Source: Physella acuta (lineage: Eukaryota; Mollusca; Gastropoda; Physidae). Taken from it: DNA of 64,000 bases. How positions within the stretch are numbered: the stretch's first letter is position 1; every line of letters begins with the position of its first letter. The notes beneath the pieces are model-generated. The model was given only the letters and a program-made list of their open reading frames with translations. It made no database searches and was not told the DNA's origin. The stretch lies in assembly GCF_028476545.1 (NCBI RefSeq), contig NW_026732766.1, positions 206,501-270,500 of the forward strand, in the 5' to 3' direction. Positions 55,796-64,000 of this stretch are shown here, piece by piece. The translations under genes and the position numbers were made by a program.

Positions 55796-56373
55796 TTAAA
55801 ATCAAACTACTGCTACCTTTAATGCCAAGAACAAGCTGTACGTTGTGTAATGACGTCATGTTACATGCGGTATAACTGTCATAATTTGGAAAGACAAAAC
55901 CAGAAACAAGATGACCAGTGGTAGCCAATCAAAGATAAGGTCAGGGTCACGGGACTAGAGGCGGTAAGAAAGGTGAAGATCAGTTTGAATTCAAGTCGAG
56001 GAGTAGCTTGAATGCCTTTAGTGGAGCAAGTCTGTCAAGAGAAATTATGTAGTCGTAGCAATCGGTATATAAATTTAACAAACTCAGCTATAAAATGTGC
56101 GTAGAGAACTTCTTAGTTGAACCAGTCTCTACTGAAATTTAGTGCAATCTGTTACTCTAGAAGTCTAGAAAGTCAGGCACATCAAAGTTGTCATTTATAG
56201 AAGCGTTGGTAGTCGACGTCACATAAGAAGGGTAGAAGTAGCAGTGTAGACAGGCAGTAATAGAAATCGGTGGAATGTTATGTATCAAAGACTTACCACA
56301 CACGAAAGGGGAAAAAAAGAAAATACAGACATCGATACATACATCCGTATAAACACACACACACACGCGCGCG

Positions 56374-56377
<4 letters not shown>

Positions 56378-56448
<71 letters not shown>
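56378..56448. repeat. (TA)n microsatellite
   Basis: TA tract preceded by a short (CA)n/(CG)n run at 56351-56375. Confidence 0.97.
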
Positions 56449-56450
<2 letters not shown>

Positions 56451-56924
56451 GGAGGACTGGTACACGAATGTTACCAGACCTTGAAAAATGGCTGACATCT
56501 TTACCAAAGGCCACCCCCAAAGATATACACGACAGAGAAAACTGGACGATTAATCCCCTTTCAGCAGCTAGAATAAAGCTAACATTTTAGCTAGGCAACC
56601 GTCAATTACTGACAAGTCTATAGAAAATCTAACGTCCACCACCCGCCCCCTCTTCTCACACACTAGAGCAGGTCAGCCGGTACACAACACACCACGGAAG
56701 AAGACGATTTAGGTAACGGCTTGGGGAAGGAAAAACGAAGGACAAACCAACAACCAGATGAAAAAAAAACGCTCTTAACAAGAAGGGACACACTCTCTAA
56801 ACAAATTCATTAGAAACTGCAGATAAGCTGACTGTTCCAAGGGAGACAACAATTAAATATATTCATTTTACAAGTATTTTAGGTAGCTTCCCCATTGTTT
56901 TGTTTTTCTTAAAATAAACAATAA
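56447..56924 (+). repeat. Dispersed repeat of about 500 bp, copy 2
   Basis: Homologous to 39935-40440. Contains the same KDIHDRENWT-like frame and ends TTTCTTAAAATAAACAATAA exactly where the MULE target site begins. Confidence 0.6.
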
Positions 56925-57386
56925 CATTAGACGGGATCCGGACAAAAGGCCGACATGGACAAGTGTGCCGAAATTGGTAAGTTTTTTTTTTTGTTTTTTG
57001 TTAAAAAGAAACACTACATTTGATAGTAATAAACAAAATACAATTTAGTATGCCTACATGTTGAATAAACACAAAATATGTTATATTTTGAAGGTGAGTC
57101 GGGGGTAGGTGGGGTGAGTTGACGCATGTCATAAGACAAAATGTAACAAAGTAAATACAGTGCAGTCTAGTCACGAAACTTTTATTAAACTGAAATCAAT
57201 TGCTAGTGATGCCCTTTACTACATTAGCAACAGCTTATAACATTCCTTGTTAAAATTCTCTGGGGTATTGGTATGAACAGTTACATGTACCTAAGAATAT
57301 TTATGAGAAACTTAAACAGTCGTATATAATTGTATATTTTAGATACAATGGAATGTAAAGTGATTGAGTCACAGAAGGAAAACAAA

Positions 57387-58445
57387 TGCTTGATGTTGAT
57401 GGATTTGTCCTAATAAAAAACAGACAAAGAGGAGACCTCTTCTACTGGGAATGTAGCCTATGCCAACATTTAGCTGCTCGTGAAAAGGCAGATACTCTCT
57501 GCAAAGCTCGAGCTAGCACGATTTTTTTTAAATGGTTCCCACACACTGAGAAAGTGTAGTGCACACAACCATTCACCACAAGCCAGTGACGTCGTCGTTC
57601 GTGAAAAATTGACACAGCTAAAGACCATTGCTGCCATTAGTCAAGAACTACCAACTCAAATGGTAGCGGCATCAACGTCTGACATGAGAATGGTAACGAG
57701 GGTTGATATGCCATCAAAGCAGGCATTACCAAATCGAATTAAAAGGACTCAAAATAAAAACCATCCAGTAGAGCCACATACATTAGAAGATGTGGCCATT
57801 CCAGATGACCTGAGGTTGACACAGTCAGGAGCTTTGTTTCTGTTAAAGGAAAGCTCCATAAACAATGACAAGTTGCTAATATTTTCTACTGAATCAAACA
57901 TCCAAAAGCTTGGCGAGGCTATGTATTGGATCATGGATGGTACTTATTTATGGCCAGGATCCACAGTTCTGCCTGCTGATGCGGCAAATAGCAGCACTGG
58001 CATTTCTTCCAAGTGCAGAGACTCCGGAAGCATTTAATGAATTAAAAAAAACATTTTCCCACCAAACACAGCTGAGTTAGTAAAGTGGTTTGACTAGACC
58101 TACGTTTGTGGTCGAGTGAGGTTGTTAAACACAAGAGAGGTGAGGGTTCCACCACTTTTTCCACCAGAGTTTTGGTCTGTACATGATAATCATGTACATG
58201 GGATTCCTAGGACACAAAACACGGTTGAGGGGTGGCACAGGAGGTGGCAGGTAATTGTAGGGAAGGATCACCCTGGAGTATTTTGTTTATTAAACAAACT
58301 AAAGCAGGAACAAGGTAGAGTTGAAGTAGAGATGGAGGCAATATTGCTTGGAGAGCCAGCAAAAAAGCGAAAAAAAACAATATTTACAGAAAGAGGACAG
58401 GATAACAAATGTAATTGCAGAAAGAGGAAACAGAACTACACTTGA
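57387..58445 (+). pseudogene. Broken MULE transposase with FLYWCH-like N-terminus
   Basis: The N-terminal part reads DGFVLIKNRQRGDLFYWECS with a later CKARAS, as in FLYWCH zinc fingers joined to MULE transposases. A second part (57480-58037) includes KLGEAMYWIMDGTY, the usual lead into the DDE core. A third (58110-58443) has RVPPLFPPEFWSVHDN, PRTQNTVEGWHRRWQ and KLKQEQ, the conserved C-terminal MULE block. Between them most of the DDE catalytic core is missing (DGTY runs almost directly into MRQIAALAFLPSAETPEAF in another frame). At least three frame changes or stops separate the pieces, and no active enzyme is possible. Confidence 0.85.
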
Positions 58446-58584
58446 ATTTTTGCGTGGCGTCGCTTACAATTTGTCATACTAGGCCCTATTTTTTTCTATT
58501 TTGTAATATACATTTATCATTATGTAACTGGTTTTCAATAAAAATAAAAACATGTCTGTAATTGTAGTTTGTTGTTTAATAAAA

Positions 58585-58807
58585 CTTGTCGGCCTTTTGT
58601 CTTGTCGGCCTTTTGGATGTCGGCCTTATGTCCTGTCGGCCTTATGTCCTGTCGGCATTTTGGCTGTCTGCCTTATGGCTGTCGGCCTTATGTCCTGTCG
58701 GCCTTATGTCCTGTCGGCCTTTTGGCTGTCGGCCTTTTGTCCATGTCGGCCTTTTGTCCGTGTCGGCCTTTTGTCTTGTCGGCCTTTTGAATATCGGCCT
58801 TTTGTCC
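58585..58807. repeat. Tandem TGTCGGCCTTTTG array at the MULE right end
   Basis: Units of about 16-21 bp reading (G)TCGGCCTTTTGTCC with variants (TTATGTCCTG, TTTTGGCTG, TTTTGAATA). Cysteine/proline-rich frames across it are artefacts of the period. Confidence 0.92.
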
Positions 58808-58878
58808 TTCACCCCCATTAGACACACTACACACGTAAAAACTAATAGATTATTCCTCACCAGATCTTCTGTGCTAAT

Positions 58879-59088
58879 CAGAGTTTCTTCTAGGCATCTC
58901 TTCGGGGGGGGGGGGGGGGGGGGCTGGGCACCCTCCCATTAAGATGGACTTTATATAGTAAACATATACTTTTACTAGTGTCCGCCCCCCCCCCCCCCCC
59001 CGGAAAATGTTGACCGCCCTCCTCCACCCCCTCCCGAAAATATCAAGTGCCCCCCTCACCCCGGAAAAAAAGTCTGGAAGAAACACTG
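58879..59088. mobile_element. hAT-like MITE, CAGTGTTTCTTCC family, copy 6
   Basis: The ends are CAGAGTTTCTTCTAGGCATC and GTCTGGAAGAAACACTG. The flanks GTGCTAAT (58871-58878) and GTGCTGAT (59089-59096) are an 8-bp duplication with one mismatch. The interior has G/C-runs and ATATACTTTTACTAGTGTCC. Confidence 0.82.
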
Positions 59089-59611
59089 GTGCTGATTACC
59101 GCTGTAAATGCTACACGACATTTTTCGGGTGAGTTTTTTTGCAAACATTTTATAGTCGCTTTTAAGTAGGGAAATGGGTCTATAATTTGTGACTTTTGAT
59201 TTTGTGTGTCGGGTTTGCCAGTTTGGATATACGTGTAATGTAGTCCCTATTGGAATATTTCGCACGGTCATCTCTGTCAGGTATATGTTTCAGGTTTTCC
59301 TCAAGCCTTCCATAAATCCGCTGATTTTGTCGCGCTTTTCGTTTTTTAATTTCGTCCTGAATTTCAGGTATTTTTGGGGGTTTCGTTGTTGGTGTCCTCT
59401 TTATTAAACAGCTGTTGGTGGTAAACAGTGAAGTATATCTGTATTTTGTCCAAATCTGTTGCTTCTGTGCCGACGTCGTGTGTTATCTGTTTTAACCTGT
59501 GTTTTTTTTTCTCCTTACTAAACTGTCTAGTTGTGTTTGGAATGTGTCTGTTTCTAATAATGTGAACAGGGGAGATAATTGAAGTTTGGCACCATTAAAA
59601 TTGTAACAATC

Positions 59612-60320
59612 TATATATATTTCTCTTCTTGGAGACGTTAGAAAACAAGCTGCAAGCGCGCCTTGCAGTCCCCTCTCTTCCTCTCTATCACTACCACCCC
59701 CACCCCCACATGGTCTGGTGAGCTGTGGTTCACGCTAAATGTTTACTATCGTAGAGCCGGGTTTAGTACGGCTATTAGGGGCAGATAATTTAGTTTGAAA
59801 CGATTTTAAACTTAGGGGAGGTAACTAAGAGGAGGCTGTTTTCACGGGGGGGGGGGGTGCAGGGTAGGGGTTGGGGGAAAGGGGGGGGTTAGTGTTTTAA
59901 ACCAAATAATTTCAGTGGCAGCATTGGTGCTGTCGAGTTGTTTTATTTTTTTTTTTTACTTTTCAGTAATCCATAATTTGTGAATTCAACAGTACGAACG
60001 CTGCCACTGAAAATATTTGCTTCAAAACACTATCAGTAGCTCGTTAAGGACGATAACCCCCCGCCCTCATTTCCCCAACCCCAACCCCTACACCCCCCCC
60101 CCCCCCGGAAAGTGAACTCATCATAGTTACCTTCCCTACGTTTAAAATCGTTTCAAATTAAATTATCTGCCCTTAATAGCCGTCACTAAAGCCGGCTCTA
60201 CGATTGTAAACATTTAGCGTGAACCACAGCTCACCAGACCATGTAGGGGTGGGGGTGGTAGGGAGCGCGTTAAAGCTTGGTGTTTTCTATCGTCTCAAAG
60301 AAGAGAATTATATATATATA
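59612..60320. repeat. Large foldback (inverted) repeat, arms of about 330 bp
   Basis: The left arm (59612-59940) and right arm (59987-60320) are inverse copies around a 46-bp spacer. Examples: TTTCAGTGGCAGC against GCTGCCACTGAAA; GGGCAGATAATTTAGTTTGA against TCAAATTAAATTATCTGCCC; TGGTCTGGTGAGCTGTGGTT against AACCACAGCTCACCAGACCA. The outer ends are TATATATATTTCTCTTCTT and its inverse. A single-arm relative lies at 21990-22160, so this is a repeat family. No coding content. Foldback or MITE origin is inferred. Confidence 0.85.
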
Positions 60321-60321
60321 A

Positions 60322-60409
60322 ATTCCATTTCATTCGGGGGGGAGGCGGTAGACTTTTTCGGTAGATTTCCCCCCCCCCCCGAAGAGATGTCTCGAGGAAG
60401 AAACTCTGG
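60322..60409. mobile_element. Truncated MITE, CAGTGTTTCTTCC family
   Basis: Retains AATTCCATTTCATTCG, G/C-runs and GAGATGTCTCGAGGAAGAAA from the right half of the family. The left half is absent, apparently lost at the junction with the foldback repeat. Confidence 0.5.
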
Positions 60410-61303
60410 TTATGGGAGTTATTGTTACGTCCCTTGCATTATATTTACTGATGATGTCCCTTTAACGTTTAGTCTCTGTGGTGTATCGTTTCATGTATAG
60501 TGTGTTAGTGAGTTGGCCAATAATGATGACAGATAGAGGAAATGTTGGCAGAGAAGATGTATAGTATGAGGTGTTGAAATTAACTTCAAGGGGTCTCCTG
60601 TTTATTCAAGTGATAAGAAACAACTAATGCAACACACTGCTAATATATTAATTTGATTTTTTCAACATACCTACTGATTTGTGTGATTGATTCCATTTGT
60701 GTATTCCCTTTTTACCTATATTTGCCATTAAGATTGTAAAAAGAGCTGGTTGCGGATGGAAAGCGTGAACGTATCATGGTATACTTGGTTTTATTGTTGA
60801 TAAAATAGTTAAGCACAAGCGGTTGTATGCGTCGTCAAGCTCCATCGTATCGTGTTAACTTAATTAATAAAACAAACAAACTAGATAAAAACCATGCAAA
60901 TTCAACATTTAAGAATGTCTTTAAAGTTTTGTTAAAAGTATGTGAGTATATAAGAAGTATACCTAAATATAAAATATACTTTTTTGTATTTCGTAACTCT
61001 TGTTAAATTATAAAACTTCATAATACATTTGTAAGAAAACAATTGCTTATAAGTAGAACTTATTTTATTACATTGTTAATTATTACATTGGTAAATAAAT
61101 AAGAATTTTTTAACGAATATGAAACATTTGTTAATACATATCATAAAGACAATATATGTTAAACAATTCAAAAGCTGTAAAACCAGCATTAGCAGCATGC
61201 GCTTTGATATTCAGAGTGTTAAAATTTGAAACACCCACACAAAATAATAGTAAAATGAAGACCAATAATTATTTTTTTTTAAATCAGCTCGCTGGTACAG
61301 ACA
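60410..61303. other. Intergenic DNA before the BTB gene
   Basis: AT-rich with no recognisable gene, RNA or repeat boundary. Confidence 0.5.

Positions 61304-61400
<97 letters not shown>
61304..61400. repeat. (TA)n microsatellite
   Basis: Pure TA tract of about 97 bp, 3' of the BTB-Kelch-like gene. Confidence 0.97.
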
Positions 61401-61402
<2 letters not shown>

Positions 61403-61545
61403 AGGTAAACAAAATTAACTCATCGTCAAATAAATGAGTATTTTAAATAAGGACTTCAATTTTATACTTACATATACTATATGTATTTATATTCTATTTG
61501 TGTGTAAAAAAAAACAAACAATATATGTTTAGCATAGTTAGACAT

Positions 61546-63321
61546 TTAGTAGTAATAGCTATTCTCTCTAAGGAAAGCTGTTGATATTATGAGAGGAGCT
61601 ACATTAGAACATGTACAAAAAATTCGCCAGTACTTGATCAAATTAAAGTGATTTGGAACTTCTAGTTTTTCCTCTTCAGCTGGGTTGATTTGCGATCGAG
61701 TTTCAACAATTATAAGTTTCTTTTTGTAAGTGAACGCGCCATGCAGCACTTTTTTGCCAGTCCAAAGTTTAGCAATGTGTTCAAATTGGATGCTTCTACT
61801 GTCGTGTAAACAAAGAACCAAATACAAACTGCCATTTGCCTGTAAAGTGTAGTTGTTTGTACCATTCTTGAAACTAATTAAATTTTCTGCTGGTCCAGCA
61901 AGATTGTCTAGTCTGGTCCAAACTTTGGATACAATATCAAATTTATGAACGGCTGTCTCTTCTAACCCGTTTTGCATTTCGGAACAAAATAACAAAATGT
62001 TGTTTTCTAGAGCAATTACATGTGTAACTTTAATATCTTCTACAAACTTTGTGAGAATACGTAAATGATCTGGATCGTCTTTTGGTTTTATTTTGTAAAT
62101 TTCTTGGGCATCTTTGTTTAAAATGTAAACACAATCTCTACGTGAAAAAAATAACAAGTTGTGACATTTCAGTCTCGTCACAAAATTCCATTTGTTTTCA
62201 CTGAAAAAATGTAAATAAAATTCTCCGTTGAGGTGACATCTTTGTCTACCTACAGCATACAGTTCTCCATTAACTGTGGTTAAATGAACATCTTCACGCA
62301 ACCAAAAGCTATCTGAGATTGTATAAATCTTCTCTTCGATTGCACTTAAAAATTTAAAATGCCCCTTTCCTTCAGCGAATACTCCACCATGTCTGTATTC
62401 ACTACACGTTCTATGTAGAGCAACAGATGGCCAATGACTTTGTCTCAGGTCTTGAACGTGATATAATAAAGCATCGACAATTATGTCACTTGAATCTTTA
62501 TTTTCAGATATTAAGTCCATCTTGTATACATGAGACAAAAGTGAAGGACTTACAAGATAGATCCTGATCTTTTTTAATAGACCTGTAAGTTTTTCCTTTC
62601 TCAAAGCTATTTCATTTTTTACAAAGTCGACTGTAACACTAGAATCTAGCATCATATAGTTAACGTTGTTTGAATCTTTAGCATTCAATGTACATTTACT
62701 TTCTTTTAACTCAGCTGTCATTATCTGAACAAAATTGACCCATCGTATCACTGCTTCAAGAACTAAATCTTCTTTGCTCACTACTAGATCTTGACATTTT
62801 ATCAAATTCCTTAGTTCCTCAAAAGACAGTTGAAGAAATGTTGATGTCAGAGAAATTTGTTCAAAGTTTTTTATCATGAATTTCTGGAGGTGTTCAAGAA
62901 CGTTTTCTGAATCTAAAAGTTTAGCATTTGTGTAAATCTGTTCCCACGTATCCATCGCAACCGTTTCAATGGCGAAGTCCTCACACAACTTGACCATGAA
63001 AGAGATCTGCAGCATGTGAACTGCTCGCCAAACATCGAGCAGGTTTTGGGAAGTTAAAATATCTACACCCGTGTACAATGTCCTCAGAATTAACGTAAAC
63101 ACGTCACATGAAACGTCGTGTAGAACAACACAGTTCTCGGTGACTTCTCGCATGCCTGAACGAAAAAGTGCTTGAAAAAAATCCGAACATGCGGCTAGGA
63201 TCAGGCGATGACATTTGATTGTTTCGTCTTCGATTTTGACAGTAAAATCAAACAACATTTTATCTGTCCACATGTGTTCTAGACCCTTAACAATGTGTGT
63301 GCACATTTCTGAAGTAGTCAT
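61546..63321 (-). CDS. BTB-BACK-Kelch-like protein, single exon, 591 aa
   Basis: The longest open frame in the window. Residues about 15-125 form a BTB/POZ domain: LFDFTVKIEDETIKCHRLIL, then ACSDFFQALFRSGM and LRTLYTGVDILTSQNLLDVW. Residues about 130-235 form a BACK domain: VLEHLQKFMIKNFEQ, FLQLSFEELRNLI, DLVLEAVIRWV. The remaining 350 residues have spaced hydrophobic strands and Trp/Tyr (VSKVWTRLD, NNYTLQANGSLYLV) like a degenerate Kelch propeller, without the classic GG pairs. Length is normal for KLHL-type proteins. In that family BTB binds Cullin-3 and the propeller recruits substrates for ubiquitination; this is inferred here. The ATG chosen is the first in frame and matches the usual spacing before BTB. 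It looks intronless and intact, and is unrelated to the C1q cluster. Confidence 0.9.
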   Translation of the reverse strand: MTTSEMCTHIVKGLEHMWTDKMLFDFTVKIEDETIKCHRLILAACSDFFQALFRSGMREVTENCVVLHDVSCDVFTLILRTLYTGVDILTSQNLLDVWRAVHMLQISFMVKLCEDFAIETVAMDTWEQIYTNAKLLDSENVLEHLQKFMIKNFEQISLTSTFLQLSFEELRNLIKCQDLVVSKEDLVLEAVIRWVNFVQIMTAELKESKCTLNAKDSNNVNYMMLDSSVTVDFVKNEIALRKEKLTGLLKKIRIYLVSPSLLSHVYKMDLISENKDSSDIIVDALLYHVQDLRQSHWPSVALHRTCSEYRHGGVFAEGKGHFKFLSAIEEKIYTISDSFWLREDVHLTTVNGELYAVGRQRCHLNGEFYLHFFSENKWNFVTRLKCHNLLFFSRRDCVYILNKDAQEIYKIKPKDDPDHLRILTKFVEDIKVTHVIALENNILLFCSEMQNGLEETAVHKFDIVSKVWTRLDNLAGPAENLISFKNGTNNYTLQANGSLYLVLCLHDSRSIQFEHIAKLWTGKKVLHGAFTYKKKLIIVETRSQINPAEEEKLEVPNHFNLIKYWRIFCTCSNVAPLIISTAFLRENSYYY

Positions 63322-63376
63322 GATGTTAGACGACCTTTAATAGAGATATTTAAATAAATATTGCAATAAATATTAA

Positions 63377-63379
<3 letters not shown>

Positions 63380-63440
<61 letters not shown>
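63380..63440. repeat. (TA)n microsatellite upstream of the BTB gene
   Basis: TA tract of about 60 bp, about 60 bp upstream of the ATG on the minus strand. Confidence 0.97.
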
Positions 63441-63442
<2 letters not shown>

Positions 63443-64000
63443 TATAATTATAGTAATTATTTATGCATATGTGCATGTATCAATCTATTTCAACAAACAT
63501 CGCTTGCTAAATGCAAAGGGGACTAGACAATTTTAAATGAATTGTGCATATATTCAGACACTACAATTACTGTACATGTCCTAACATATACCAATCTAGT
63601 AAAGTTTATTTCATTAAATTTACATCGGAACTTATACACTCCCCCCCCCCATTTTATTGTATTCTAATAAAATATGATGTGTATGGAAACGTTATCGACA
63701 GTTGAGATATAAATGTTTAGCCATAAGCCAGTATACAGCGAGTTCAAAGACGACCGCTTGAAATCATAAAGTCATTTCATGTTTTAGTATAAGGCGTTGT
63801 TTTCATTTTCCTCGTATTTACCCTTGTGTATTTCAGCGATTACTTTCAAACATTTCTGGTAAATACATCGAGAATATAAACGCAAGGATGGGATTTAATT
63901 CTAATTTTAAATGAATTTCTAAATAAATGTTAGCTTTTATTTTACAAATTACAAGAGTAAAACGTGGAAAAAAACTAAGTGGTAGGGATCGTTCAAACCG
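63441..64000. other. Right-edge AT-rich DNA
   Basis: Upstream side of the BTB gene. No gene or repeat boundary is recognised; a C10 run lies near 63641. Confidence 0.4.

Larger units (their letters stand above)
56933..58814 (+). mobile_element. MULE (Mutator-like) DNA transposon relic with tandem-repeat terminus
   Basis: The left end GGGATCCGGACAAAAGGCC and the inverted right end GGGTGAAGGACAAAAGGCC align from their first base. The flanks ACATTAGAC (56924-56932) and CCATTAGAC (58815-58823) match at eight of nine bases, which is the MULE target-duplication size. A tandem array at 58585-58807 repeats the inner terminal unit TGTCGGCCTTTTGTC about ten times, and a perfect 24-bp inverse match links the left terminus to 58738-58761. 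The interior encodes transposase pieces, listed separately. Confidence 0.88.

Noticed and set aside
58585-58807. Regularly spaced repeats resembling a CRISPR array
   Set aside because: The genome is eukaryotic, there are no unique spacers, and the unit matches the terminal repeat of the surrounding MULE.

Overview
The window reads as AT-rich animal nuclear DNA, most likely from a gastropod mollusc. The reasons are short exons with GT..AG introns, an expanded family of C1q-domain genes (typical of molluscs), long (TA)n tracts, tRNA-derived SINEs and many small DNA-transposon relics. The species cannot be fixed from the sequence alone.

The main content is a cluster of seven paralogous genes over about 52 kb (3486-55154), here called C1q-1 to C1q-7. 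Their order and strands are 1(+), 2(+), 3(-), 4(+), 5(-), 6(+), 7(+). They share one exon plan: a 33-codon helical exon; a roughly 124-nt helical exon; a short variable Thr/Pro-rich linker exon; a 446-494-nt coiled-coil exon; a 105-nt exon with a CKLLQQRL motif; a 55-nt exon; and a terminal exon holding one C1q globular domain. Summing the exons gives open frames for C1q-1 (395 aa, lacking exon 5), C1q-4 (446 aa), C1q-5 (454 aa) and C1q-7 (454 aa). C1q-2 carries a nonsense codon and a frameshift. C1q-3 has a 5-nt insertion in the skippable exon 3. C1q-6 has one extra A in an A7 run and a lost exon-3 donor. Proteins of this type are expected to form trimers or higher oligomers through the coiled coil and to bind ligands with the C1q head. 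The first ATG abuts a splice acceptor in all seven genes, and no signal peptide is visible downstream of it.

The cluster grew by segmental duplication. C1q-4 and C1q-6 share about 3-5 kb including upstream DNA. C1q-3, -5 and -7 share intron 6. The 3' flanks of C1q-4 and C1q-7 are also paralogous. In several places one copy gives an empty site for a transposon in the other. A box containing a Rel/NF-kB (Dorsal-like) motif recurs upstream of the five plus-strand genes.

Other contents: an intronless BTB-BACK-Kelch-like gene at the right end (61546-63321, minus); a broken Mutator-like (MULE) DNA transposon with a 9-bp target duplication and a tandem-repeat terminus (56933-58814); a LINE reverse-transcriptase fragment between two direct repeats (about 48770-49960); a large foldback repeat (59612-60320); two families of hAT-like MITEs with 8-bp target duplications; a third MITE family with 3-bp target duplications; SINEs; and many microsatellites. 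No rRNA, tRNA gene, CRISPR array or LTR-type element was recognised.
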